A DNA stretch of 64,000 nt from Pelomonas sp. BJYL3. Lineage in GTDB: Bacteria; Pseudomonadota; Gammaproteobacteria; Burkholderiales; Burkholderiaceae_C. The translations under genes were made by a program, and so were the position numbers. Shown piece by piece: positions 52,956 to 60,793 of this stretch; position 1 is the stretch's first letter, and each line of letters starts with the position of its first letter. A model generated the notes under the pieces. That model ran no database searches. It was not told where the DNA came from and saw only the letters and a list, made by a program, of their open reading frames with translations. The stretch is from positions 310,001 to 374,000 of the forward strand of contig NZ_JANZKX010000003.1 in the NCBI RefSeq assembly GCF_027257975.1, read 5' to 3'.

Positions 52956-54680
52956 TCAGGCCTGGCCCAGGCGCTGGCGAGCTGCCTCGCGGATGGCACT
53001 GAGCGTGCTGCGGCTGGTGGAGACGTCGCTGGACAGGCGCAGGTGGAACAGCGTCGGGCGCTCCTCGGCGAGGGCGGCGCGCAGGGCGGGCTCGAAGTCC
53101 TCGGTCTTCTCGATGCGGTGCGAGGCCCAGCCATAGGCCCGGGCCAGCGCTGCGAAGTCCGGGTTGTAGAGATCGCTGCCCGAGACGCGCCCGGGGTACT
53201 CGCGCTCCTGATGCATGCGGATCGTGCCGTAGGTGGCGTTGTCCACCACCACGCACAGCAGCTTGCGGGCGCCGTAGCCGGTCGCCGTGGCCAGCTCCTG
53301 GCCGTTCATGAGGAAGTCGCCGTCCCCCGCGATATTGACCACCCAGCGCGACTGCAGCAGCGAGGCCGCGACCGCCGCCGGCAGGCCGTAGCCCATGGCG
53401 CCGCTGGTCGGTGCGAGCTGGGTGCGGCCGTGCCGGTGCAGGCCGCTGTAGCGGTGGAAGCGATGCAGCCAGCCGCTGTAGTTGCCGGCGCCATTGGTGA
53501 AGACGGTGCCCTCGGGCAGCAGGCTGGAAAGGCGCTTGACGACCTCGGCCATGTCCAGCGGCGCGACCGGCTGGGCGACCAGGTTCGCCTCGTAGTCGGC
53601 ATGCGCGGCCCGTGTCCATTCGGCCCAGGCACAGGCGGCCGGCGGCTCCAGCGCGGCCAGGGCCTGCGCGGCGCAGCGCATGCTGGCGTTGATCATCAGC
53701 TCGGCGGCATAGACCCGGCCCAGCTCTTCGGCACCGGCGTGGATGTGGATGAGGTCCTGGTCCGGCAGCGGCGCCTGCAGCAGGGTGTAGCCGCCGGTGG
53801 TCATCTCGCCCAGGCGCGGGCCGATGGCGAGGATGAGATCGGCGTCCTTCACGCGCTGCGCGAGCTTGGGATTGATGCCGATGCCCACGTCACCCGCATA
53901 GAGCGGATGGGCGTTGTCGAAGAGGTCCTGGAAGCGGAAGGCGCAGCCCACGGGCAGCTGCCAGCCCTCGGCGAAGCGCTGCAGGGCGGCCGCGCTCTCA
54001 GGCGTCCAGCCCCCACCACCGGCGATCACGAAGGGGCGCTTCGCGGCCGCCAGGCGCTCGCGCAGCTCGGCCAGGGCCGCGGGGCTGGGCGCGGCCTCGG
54101 CCACGCGCACGCGGGGCAGGACCGGGGCGCTGATCGTCTGCGTCAGCATGTCTTCGGGCAGCACCAGCACCACGGGCCCGGGGCGGCCCTGCAGCGCGGT
54201 GTGGAAGGCGCGGGCCACATATTCGGGCAGACGCTCGGCGTCGTGCACCTCGCCCACCCACTTGGCCATGCCCAGCGTGCCGGGGCCGAACATCTGGCGG
54301 TAGTCCACCTCCTGGAAGGCCTCGCGGTCGCGCTGGTCGCTGGCGACCTGGCCGATGAAGAGGATCATCGGCGTCGAGTCCTGGAAGGCCGTGTGCAGGC
54401 CGATGCTGGCGTTGGTGGCGCCCGGGCCGCGGGTCACGAAGCAGATGCCCGGCTGCCCACTGAGCTTGCCCTGTGCCTCGGCCATGAAGGCCGCGCCGCC
54501 CTCCTGGCGGCAGGCGATGAAGCGGATGCGGTCGCGGTGCTCGTGGAAGCCGTCCAGCACGGCCAGGTAGCTCTCGCCGGGCACGCCGAAGGCGTCGGTC
54601 ACGCCTTGTTCGACCAGGGCCTCGACCAGCGCGTGGCCGGCGAGGCGCGATACAGCTTGGGTGGATGCTTGCGTCGTCAT
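52956..54680 (-). CDS. thiamine-pyrophosphate enzyme, acetolactate synthase-like
   Basis: The 574-residue protein has the three-domain layout of ThDP enzymes: pyrimidine-binding domain with catalytic glutamate E60 (ACRQEGGAAFMAEA), a central domain, and a ThDP/metal motif GDGDFLMNGQEL followed by VVVDNATYGTIR. It resembles the catalytic subunit of acetolactate synthase but lacks a neighbouring small subunit, so it could be a paralogue acting on other 2-oxo acids such as glyoxylate or an aldehyde-forming decarboxylase. The frame is open well upstream into the MFS gene; ATG 54680 is chosen because the family begins there and TACAGT precedes it by six bases. Confidence 0.88.
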   Translation of the reverse strand: MTTQASTQAVSRLAGHALVEALVEQGVTDAFGVPGESYLAVLDGFHEHRDRIRFIACRQEGGAAFMAEAQGKLSGQPGICFVTRGPGATNASIGLHTAFQDSTPMILFIGQVASDQRDREAFQEVDYRQMFGPGTLGMAKWVGEVHDAERLPEYVARAFHTALQGRPGPVVLVLPEDMLTQTISAPVLPRVRVAEAAPSPAALAELRERLAAAKRPFVIAGGGGWTPESAAALQRFAEGWQLPVGCAFRFQDLFDNAHPLYAGDVGIGINPKLAQRVKDADLILAIGPRLGEMTTGGYTLLQAPLPDQDLIHIHAGAEELGRVYAAELMINASMRCAAQALAALEPPAACAWAEWTRAAHADYEANLVAQPVAPLDMAEVVKRLSSLLPEGTVFTNGAGNYSGWLHRFHRYSGLHRHGRTQLAPTSGAMGYGLPAAVAASLLQSRWVVNIAGDGDFLMNGQELATATGYGARKLLCVVVDNATYGTIRMHQEREYPGRVSGSDLYNPDFAALARAYGWASHRIEKTEDFEPALRAALAEERPTLFHLRLSSDVSTSRSTLSAIREAARQRLGQA

Positions 54681-54686
54681 GCGGCG

Positions 54687-54692
54687 ACTGTA
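54687..54692 (-). promoter_or_regulatory. -10-like box six bases before the acetolactate-synthase-like ATG
   Basis: TACAGT on the minus strand is separated by exactly six bases from the ATG at 54680, without a ribosome-binding site. Confidence 0.4.
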
Positions 54693-54775
54693 GCGTCCGC
54701 CCGGGGGCCGGGTCTTGCGCTGTTGCAAGGCCCTCTTCGGGGCTTTCCCTAGCGCTGACACCTCCCCAGGCCGGG

Positions 54776-56023
54776 TCAGGCCGCGGCCTTGCGGCGTGCC
54801 AGCCCCACCAGCGAGGCGGCGCAGATGCCCATCAGCAGGGCGAGGGCCGCACCGTAGAAGATGCCATGGGTCTGGCCGCGGTCCATCAGCGCGCCGAAGA
54901 CGGGCGCGGCCAGCGCGAAGCCGATGTCCAGGCCCGAGTACACCGTGCCATAGACGCGACCGGTGGCACCGGGCGGGGCGGCGCGCTTGATCAGCATGTC
55001 CCGCGAGGGCCCGGCCAGGCCGGTGCCGAAGCCGGCCAGCGAGGCCACCACGAGCGCCGCCTCCATGGGCAGCCAGCCCGTGGCGGTGAGGCACAGGGCG
55101 GCGGCAGCGCCGGCCATGGCCAGGCCGATGGTGCGCTCCAGCTGCGCGCCGCGCGCCACCACGAAGCCGCCCAGCACCATGCCCGCGGCGCCGGCCAGCA
55201 TATAGCCCGTCACGACGAAGGCGGTCGAGCGCACGGGGATGTCGTACATGGCCGCCAGCGCAGGGCTGGCAAAGCTCTGGATGGCCGTCAGCGCCGCGGT
55301 GGTGAAGAAGAAGAACGAGAAGCACAGCCACACCGAGGGCAGGCGCAGAAAGGCCAGCGGATGCTCCGCCTTGACGGCCGCGGCGGCGTGGCCGGGCTTC
55401 TCGTGGGCCCAGCTGCCCTGGCGGTCGTCGATGGCCTCGCGCTGCCACAGCAGCAGGGCCATCACGGTGAGGGCCAGCAGGGCCGTGCCCAGGTAGGCCA
55501 CACGCCACTGTCCGCTCAGCTCCGACAGGCCGATCAGGAAGACCGGCGCACTGGCCCAGCCCAGGTTCCCCGAGATGCCATGCACCGAGAAGGCATGCCC
55601 CAGGCGCGCCGGCGAGACCCGCTTGTTGAGGATGGTGAAGTCCACCGGATGGAAGGGCGAGTTCCCCAGGCCGGCCAGCGCCGCCGCCAGCATCAGGCCG
55701 CCGAAACCATGGGCCGTGCCCGCGGCGAAGGAGGCCAGCACGAAGCAGCTCAGCGCCGCGAACAGCACGGGCCGGGCCCCGGTGCGGTCCACCAGGAAGC
55801 CGGCCAGGGCCTGGCCGATGCCGGAAATCACGAAGAAGGTGGTGACCAGCAGTCCCAGCTCCGAATAGCTCAGCCCGAACTCCCGGATGAAGACCGGGAA
55901 CAGCGGCGGCAGCAGCATGTGGAAGAAGTGGCTGGTGCCGTGGGCCAGGCCGATCAGGCTGATGGTGCCGAGGTCGCGGCGGGCGCTGTCGGGCGAGGAC
56001 GGGGTGAGGACTGCGGAGTTCAT
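54776..56023 (-). CDS. major facilitator superfamily transporter
   Basis: The 415-residue protein has about twelve membrane helices and the MFS loop signature GFLVDRTGARPVLFAA between helices 2 and 3, with a cytoplasmic loop near residues 200-222. N-terminal sequence GLAHGTSHFFHMLLPPLFPV resembles fosmidomycin-resistance/ Fsr-like or YfcJ-type permeases. Substrate unknown. It is divergent from an AraC-type regulator with an 80-base spacer, which suggests that regulator controls it. TACATT stands six bases before the ATG. The acetolactate-synthase-like gene lies 95 bases downstream and has its own promoter-like box. Confidence 0.88.
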   Translation of the reverse strand: MNSAVLTPSSPDSARRDLGTISLIGLAHGTSHFFHMLLPPLFPVFIREFGLSYSELGLLVTTFFVISGIGQALAGFLVDRTGARPVLFAALSCFVLASFAAGTAHGFGGLMLAAALAGLGNSPFHPVDFTILNKRVSPARLGHAFSVHGISGNLGWASAPVFLIGLSELSGQWRVAYLGTALLALTVMALLLWQREAIDDRQGSWAHEKPGHAAAAVKAEHPLAFLRLPSVWLCFSFFFFTTAALTAIQSFASPALAAMYDIPVRSTAFVVTGYMLAGAAGMVLGGFVVARGAQLERTIGLAMAGAAAALCLTATGWLPMEAALVVASLAGFGTGLAGPSRDMLIKRAAPPGATGRVYGTVYSGLDIGFALAAPVFGALMDRGQTHGIFYGAALALLMGICAASLVGLARRKAAA

Positions 56024-56029
56024 GTCCTC

Positions 56030-56035
56030 AATGTA
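56030..56035 (-). promoter_or_regulatory. -10-like box six bases before the MFS ATG
   Basis: TACATT on the minus strand, six bases before the ATG at 56023; no Shine-Dalgarno sequence. It lies in the divergent spacer with the AraC regulator gene, where the regulator may bind. Confidence 0.4.
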
Positions 56036-56103
56036 GGCAGGGCCAGGGCGGCGCAGTTACGATAGGCTGACAGATTCTTTCGAATTTCAGCCACGCCACT
56101 CGC

Positions 56104-56973
56104 ATGACACCGGTCAAGTCCCCCAGCAAGCGCCGCAGCGTGCCGCCGCTGGATCCCATGCGCTTCAAGCCCAGCCAGGAGCGCCCGTTGCGGGCCAAGG
56201 CGCGCTGGATGGAGCACCAGATGGACATCCAGCCCCACCAGCATGAGTGGGCGCAGCTGGCCTTCTCCATGGTGGGCGCGGTGCGGGTGCAGGCCGAAGG
56301 ACCGCAGCGCAGCCACAGCTACCTGGTGCCGCCCTCGCGGGCCGTGTGGATCCCGCCGCACACCGTGCATGCCGTGAGCGCGGTGGAGCGGGCGGACATG
56401 CGGGCGCTGTACGTGCATGAATCCGCCGTGGCCCAGCTGGGCCTGGCCGGCGGCCCGCAGGCCTGGGCGCAGTGCCGGGTGCTGGAGGTGACGCCCCTGA
56501 TGCGCGAGCTGCTGCAGGCCCTCGCCACCGAGCCCGACAGCCTGTCCAGCCTCAGCGCCCCGCATCCCCTGGACCAGGCTCGCGAGCAGGCCCTGTGCCA
56601 GCTGCTGATCGACGAGCTTCGCCGCGCCCGCAGCCTGCACCTCGGCCTGAGCCTGCCTCACGACAAGCGCCTGCGCCATCTCTGCGAGACCATGATGGCC
56701 GAGCCCGCCCGCCATGCCGACATCGACGGCTGGGCCACCGAATGCGGCGCCAGCGCCCGCACGCTCTCGCGCCTGTTCCGCGAGGAGCTGGGCACCAGCT
56801 TCAGCCAGTGGCGCCAGCAGCTGCAGCTGGCCCACGCCCTGCAGCTGGCCGCGCAGAAGAAGCCCATGAACCTGATCGCCGCGGAACTGGGCTACGCCAG
56901 CGCCAGCGCCTTCTCGGCCATGGTCACCCGCGCCGTGGGCATGCCGCCGAGCCGTTTCTTTGCGGAGGCTTGA
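56104..56973 (+). CDS. AraC-family transcriptional regulator
   Basis: The 289-residue protein has an N-terminal cupin-like sensing domain (HQMDIQPHQHEWAQLAFS-type region, PSRAVWIPPHTVHAV) and a C-terminal double helix-turn-helix: WATECGASARTLSRLFREE and the second HTH with MNLIAAELGYASASAFSAMV, ending at PSRFF. It is probably the regulator of the divergent MFS gene; ligand unknown. The stop codon TGA at 56971-56973 is also the start of an intergenic repeat. Confidence 0.9.
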   Translation: MTPVKSPSKRRSVPPLDPMRFKPSQERPLRAKARWMEHQMDIQPHQHEWAQLAFSMVGAVRVQAEGPQRSHSYLVPPSRAVWIPPHTVHAVSAVERADMRALYVHESAVAQLGLAGGPQAWAQCRVLEVTPLMRELLQALATEPDSLSSLSAPHPLDQAREQALCQLLIDELRRARSLHLGLSLPHDKRLRHLCETMMAEPARHADIDGWATECGASARTLSRLFREELGTSFSQWRQQLQLAHALQLAAQKKPMNLIAAELGYASASAFSAMVTRAVGMPPSRFFAEA

Positions 56974-57052
56974 CCACCCCCTACGCGCTTCGCTCGCCCC
57001 CTCAAGAGGGCAACCCCGACTGCCCGGCCAAGCCGGATCAGCGGTGTTCGCG
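56970..57052 (+). repeat. stop-codon intergenic repeat, copy A
   Basis: About 83 bases starting TTGACCACCCCCTAC, where TGA is the stop codon of the AraC gene. It matches copy B (60711-60793, opposite strand) with gaps over its whole length. It can form several small hairpins, for example CCCCTCAAGAGGG and CCGGCCAAGCCGG. Confidence 0.75.
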
Positions 57053-57165
57053 TGGGGCGAGTGCCGGCTGCGCCGGGCACTCTTGGGCACTCCGGTGGAG
57101 TCATCGGAGGGCCCCCAGCATTCGGCTGGAGAGGCCATGCCGCGGCAGGGGGGCGGGGCGCCACC

Positions 57166-57171
57166 TAGAAT
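57166..57171 (+). promoter_or_regulatory. -10-like box six bases before nadA ATG
   Basis: TAGAAT is separated by exactly six bases from the nadA ATG at 57178, with no Shine-Dalgarno sequence. No nearby -35 hexamer is evident. Confidence 0.45.
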
Positions 57172-57177
57172 CCCGGC

Positions 57178-58281
57178 ATGGAACAACAGCTGTTTGACTA
57201 CACGCGTCAGGACGCCGCCGGCGAGAGCTGCACGGCCCATGCGTGGGCCAAGGTGCCCGCGCCGCTGAACCCCGCCCAGCGCGCCGAACTCAAGGCCCGC
57301 GCGGCTGCCCTGCTCAAGGCCAAAGGCGCGGTGCTGGTGGCCCACTACTACGTCGACGGCGACCTGCAGGACCTGGCCCTGGAGACCGGCGGTTGCGTGG
57401 CGGATTCACTGGAGATGGCCCGCTTCGGCCGTGACCATGCGGCGCAGACCCTCATCGTGGCCGGCGTGCGTTTCATGGGCGAGAGCGCCAAGATCCTCAG
57501 CCCCGAGAAGCGCGTGCTGATGCCCGACCTGGACGCCACCTGCTCGCTGGACCTGGGCTGCCCCGCCGACGAATTCAGCGCCTTCTGCGACGCCCATCCG
57601 GACCGCACCGTCGTGGTCTACGCCAACACCAGCGCCGCGGTGAAGGCCCGCGCCGACTGGATGGTCACCAGCTCCTGCGCGCTGGAGATCGTCAGCGAGC
57701 TCAAGGCCCGCGGCGAGAAGATCCTCTGGGCGCCGGACCGCCACCTGGGCCGCTACATCCAGGAGCAGACCGGGGCCGACATGCTCATGTGGAACGGCGC
57801 CTGCATCGTGCACGACGAGTTCAAGGGCCTGGAGCTGGACCTGCTGCGCGAGCAACACCCCGGCGCCATGATCCTGGTCCACCCGGAGTCGCCCAAGAGC
57901 GTGGTCGAGAAGGCGCATGTGGTGGGCTCCACCTCGGCCCTGATCAAGGCGGTGGTCGAGGGCACGGCGAAGGAATACATCGTCGCCACCGACAACGGCA
58001 TCCTGCACCGCATGCGCCAGCTGGCCCCGGGCAAGACCCTCATCGAGGCCCCCACTGCCGGCAACAGCGCCACGTGCAAGAGCTGCGCCCACTGCCCCTG
58101 GATGGCCATGAACGGCCTGCAGGGCGTGATCGACTGCCTGGAGCGGGGCACGGGCGAGATCGGCGTGGACGAAGTCATCCGCCAGAAGGCCCAGACCTGC
58201 ATCACCCGCATGCTGGATTTCACCGCGCAGCTGAAGGCGCGCCAGGCCTCGGGCCTGGTGCCGGGCATCGGCGCCGCCTGA
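57178..58281 (+). CDS. nadA: quinolinate synthase A
   Basis: The 367-residue enzyme makes quinolinate from iminoaspartate and dihydroxyacetone phosphate in NAD synthesis. It binds a [4Fe-4S] cluster through cysteines matching C122 (DATCSL), C209 (WNGACIV) and C306 in the CxxCxxC segment C300-C303-C306 (CKSCAHC). [16 protein letters not shown] near 52-67 and [19 protein letters not shown] near 235-253 are also standard. A leaderless-type -10 box precedes the ATG. nadB, the partner enzyme, lies on the other strand 0.5 kb downstream. Confidence 0.97.
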   Translation: MEQQLFDYTRQDAAGESCTAHAWAKVPAPLNPAQRAELKARAAALLKAKGAVLVAHYYVDGDLQDLALETGGCVADSLEMARFGRDHAAQTLIVAGVRFMGESAKILSPEKRVLMPDLDATCSLDLGCPADEFSAFCDAHPDRTVVVYANTSAAVKARADWMVTSSCALEIVSELKARGEKILWAPDRHLGRYIQEQTGADMLMWNGACIVHDEFKGLELDLLREQHPGAMILVHPESPKSVVEKAHVVGSTSALIKAVVEGTAKEYIVATDNGILHRMRQLAPGKTLIEAPTAGNSATCKSCAHCPWMAMNGLQGVIDCLERGTGEIGVDEVIRQKAQTCITRMLDFTAQLKARQASGLVPGIGAA

Positions 58282-58300
58282 GCCCCAGATCCGGCGCCCA

Positions 58301-58323
58301 GGCAAGATCTGGCACCTGCCCCC
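58301..58323 (+). repeat. GGCAAGATCTGG motif, copy 3
   Basis: GGCAAGATCTGGCACCTGCCCC follows nadA, a variant of the motif flanking the deacetylase gene with a seven-base insertion. It runs into the nadA terminator stem. Confidence 0.25.
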
Positions 58324-58361
58324 GCCGGGACGCGATTTGCGTCCGCGGGGGCTTTCTTTTT
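58318..58361 (+). terminator. intrinsic terminator of nadA
   Basis: GCCCCCGC and GCGGGGGC close the outer stem and GGACGC/GCGTCC the inner stem around a five-base loop (58318-58352), followed by TTTCTTTTT. It lies 37 bases after the nadA stop and separates it from the ComFB-like gene. Confidence 0.9.
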
Positions 58362-58451
58362 GGCGGCTGCGGAGGCTATAAAGCGCCTATGCTGTCCCGC
58401 TGCCAGGGCCCATGCCGGGCCGCAGCGTCCACACCATAGAAGGGCCTCTTC

Positions 58452-58751
58452 ATGTCCTCCGTCGACTTCACCTCGCTGTACAACCACCATGAGCGCGAAG
58501 TGTTCGCCGCCGTCATCGCCAGCGCGCCCAAGTACCCGACGCTCAACCGGGACGACGACCTGCTCTGCGACGTGGCCTGCGTGGCCCTGAACCGCCTGCC
58601 CCCGCGCTACATCCGCCATGCCGTGGATTTCAGCTTCTACCTGACGGAGTCCGAACGCCTGGAGACCGACGCGGCCATCGCCGAGGCCGTGTCCTATGCC
58701 TTCAACTTCGTGCAGGCGCGACTGGCCCTGCGCACCAAGCAGGGCGGCTGA
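58452..58751 (+). CDS. ComFB-like small protein
   Basis: The 99-residue protein resembles the late-competence ComFB family: YNHHEREVFAAVIAS, then DDLLCDVACVALNRLPPRYI (the most conserved part, DVxCxALNRLPPRY) and HAVDFSFYLTESE. In Bacillus ComFB is of unclear role; cyanobacterial homologues have been reported to bind cyclic dinucleotides. The relation to the flanking NAD genes is unknown. The spacer before it has CTATAAAGCGCCTATGCT, with -10-like hexamers 64-70 bases upstream. It converges with nadB with 33 bases between stops. Confidence 0.82.
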   Translation: MSSVDFTSLYNHHEREVFAAVIASAPKYPTLNRDDDLLCDVACVALNRLPPRYIRHAVDFSFYLTESERLETDAAIAEAVSYAFNFVQARLALRTKQGG

Positions 58752-58784
58752 GGTACGGCCGGGCCGCGCTGATCCCCGGGGCGC

Positions 58785-60386
58785 TCAGCGCCGGCCGCGT
58801 TCGGCAATGAGCACCGTGGGAAAGCTCACCGGCAGGGTGCGAGGGTAGTCGCGGCTGAAGTGCAGGCCGCGGCTCTCGTGGCGCAGCAGGGCCGAGCGCA
58901 CGATCAGCTCCGCACAGTCGACCAGATTGCGCAGCTCCAGCAGGTCGCGCGTGACGCGGAAGTTGGCGTAATAGTCGTCGATCTCGCTGCGCAGCAGGGC
59001 GATGCGGTGCAGGGCGCGCTCCAGGCGCTTGGTCGTGCGCACGATGCCCACGTAGTTCCACATCAGCAGGCGGAGCTCGTCCCAGTTGTGGGCGATGACG
59101 ACCTGCTCGTCGGCATCCTCCACCTGGCTTTCATCCCAGGCCGGCAGAGGCGCGGGCGGCAGCGTCGGCAGGGACTGGATGTCCTCGGCGCAGGTGCGGC
59201 CCAGCACCACGCATTCCAGCAGCGAATTGCTGGCCAGGCGGTTGGCGCCATGCAGGCCGGAGTAGGCGGTCTCGCCCACGGCGTAGAGGCCGGGGAGGTC
59301 GGAGCGGCCCTGCAGGTCGGACACCACGCCGCCGCAGGTGAAATGCACGGCGGGCACCACGGGGATGGGCTGGCGCGCGATGTCGATGCCCAGCTTGAGG
59401 CAGCGCGCGTGGATGGTGGGGAAATGGCTCTTGAGGAAGTCCTCGCCCAGGTGGCGGGCATCCAGCCAGACGTGGTCCAGGCCGTGCTTCTTCATCTCGA
59501 AGTCGATGGCGCGGGCGACGATGTCGCGCGGGGCCAGCTCCATGCGGTCGTCGTGCGAGGCCATGAAGCGGGTGCCGTCGGGCAGGGTCAGGTAGCCACC
59601 CTCGCCGCGCAGGGCCTCGGTGATGAGGAAGCTGCGCTCTTCGGGGTGGTAGAGGCAGGTCGGGTGGAACTGGATGAACTCCATGTTCGCAACCCGGCAG
59701 CCTGCGCGCCAGGCCATGGCGATGCCGTCGCCGGTGGAGGTGTCGGGGTTGGTGGTGTAGCGGTAGACCTTGCCGGCGCCGCCGGTGGCCATCACCACGG
59801 CACGGGCGGGCAGGGTCTCGACGCGGCGGCTGTCGATGTCCAGCGCATAGAGCCCGTAGCAGCGGGGCTCCTCCTCGCGCTGCACATGGCGGGAGGTGAT
59901 GAGGTCCAGGGCCATCCAGCGCTCGCGCAGCTGGATGTTGGGATGGGCCTGGGCGGCCGCCAGCAGCTGCTCGTGGATGGCCTTGCCGGTGGCATCGGCG
60001 GCATGGGCGATGCGGCGCACGGCGTGGCCGCCTTCGCGCGTCAGGTGCAGGCCCAGGGGGCCGCCGGCCTCGGGCGTGAAGGGCACGCCCTGGCGCACCA
60101 GCCATGCCACGGCCTCGGCGCTGCGCTCCGCGATGAAGCGGGCCGTGGTCTCGTCGACCAGGCCGGCGCCGGCGTCCTGGGTATCGCGCACATGGCTGTC
60201 GATGCTGTCATCGCTGCCCAGCACGCCCACGATGCCGCCCTGGGCCCAGGCCGTGGCGGCCTCGCCCAGCTCGCGCTTGGCCAGCACGATCACGGGGACC
60301 TGGTCCGCCAGGTGCAGGGCCACGGTCAGACCGGCCAGGCCGGCCCCCACGATGACCACGGGAAGTTGGGAAGCTGCAGCGCTCAT
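58785..60386 (-). CDS. nadB: L-aspartate oxidase
   Basis: The 533-residue flavoenzyme oxidises L-aspartate to iminoaspartate for quinolinate synthase. It begins with the Rossmann FAD loop [20 protein letters not shown], has [18 protein letters not shown], the [20 protein letters not shown] active-site region and [19 protein letters not shown]. Length fits NadB rather than succinate dehydrogenase. Its start is preceded by a 403-base gene-free stretch. nadA and nadB converge with the ComFB-like gene between them. Confidence 0.96.
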   Translation of the reverse strand: MSAAASQLPVVIVGAGLAGLTVALHLADQVPVIVLAKRELGEAATAWAQGGIVGVLGSDDSIDSHVRDTQDAGAGLVDETTARFIAERSAEAVAWLVRQGVPFTPEAGGPLGLHLTREGGHAVRRIAHAADATGKAIHEQLLAAAQAHPNIQLRERWMALDLITSRHVQREEEPRCYGLYALDIDSRRVETLPARAVVMATGGAGKVYRYTTNPDTSTGDGIAMAWRAGCRVANMEFIQFHPTCLYHPEERSFLITEALRGEGGYLTLPDGTRFMASHDDRMELAPRDIVARAIDFEMKKHGLDHVWLDARHLGEDFLKSHFPTIHARCLKLGIDIARQPIPVVPAVHFTCGGVVSDLQGRSDLPGLYAVGETAYSGLHGANRLASNSLLECVVLGRTCAEDIQSLPTLPPAPLPAWDESQVEDADEQVVIAHNWDELRLLMWNYVGIVRTTKRLERALHRIALLRSEIDDYYANFRVTRDLLELRNLVDCAELIVRSALLRHESRGLHFSRDYPRTLPVSFPTVLIAERGRR

Positions 60387-60789
60387 GAATCGTTCGGCAC
60401 GCCGCCCGGTTCATGGGGGCGTCATCGCAAAAGGTGCCTGATTCTAGGAGCGGGGCGGGCGGGGAGGCTGCGTGGGGGGCAAAGGCAGTGCTCGTGAGGG
60501 GCGGCCGTGCTTGGCGAGGCACCGACGGGGAGGTTCAAGCCAGGAGGCCTTCCGTGCACCGACCGAGCGTTCGCGAGGGGGCCGTCTACCTCCGTGCCAG
60601 GGGTAGAGGCCCTGCCCGCGCTTCCTTCCGATCAAGCAGAACCGGCCCATCACCAGGCGACGATCAGAAGCAAAGAAGCCCGCAGGTGCAAGCCGGCGGG
60701 CTTCGATCGGCGCGACGCCTGCGGATCCGGCTTCGCCGGGCCGTCAGGCGTGCCCCCTCGGGGGGCCGGCGCAGCCGGTAGGGGGGGGG
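60387..60789. other. gene-free stretch between nadB and the metalloprotease gene
   Basis: These 403 bases contain no credible gene. They hold an upstream region for nadB (TAGAAT on the minus strand at 60441-60446, 55 bases before its ATG), a minus-strand terminator (60660-60704) for the metalloprotease gene and copy B of the stop-codon repeat (60711-60793). The 60450-60660 part is G/C-rich with possible helices, but no known RNA family was recognised. Confidence 0.7.
60660..60704 (-). terminator. terminator of the metalloprotease gene
   Basis: GAAGCCCGC and GCGGGCTTC (60675-60704) form a perfect 9-bp stem around a twelve-base loop. On the minus strand the stem is followed by TTTGCTTCT. It lies about 86 bases after the metalloprotease stop. 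Confidence 0.7.
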
Positions 60790-60793
60790 TCAA
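60711..60793 (-). repeat. stop-codon intergenic repeat, copy B
   Basis: Reading the minus strand from 60793, TTGACCCCCCCCCTACC includes the TGA stop of the metalloprotease gene. The element then follows copy A (56970-57052) closely, including GGCCCGGCGAAGCCGGATC. Hairpins CCGGCTGCGCCGG and CCCCCCGAGGGGG can form. Confidence 0.75.

Noticed and set aside
60450-60660. Possible structured RNA gene between nadB and the metalloprotease gene.
   Set aside because: The sequence can fold, but no RNase P, tmRNA, 6S or riboswitch motif was found, and the nearby terminator is explained by the metalloprotease gene.
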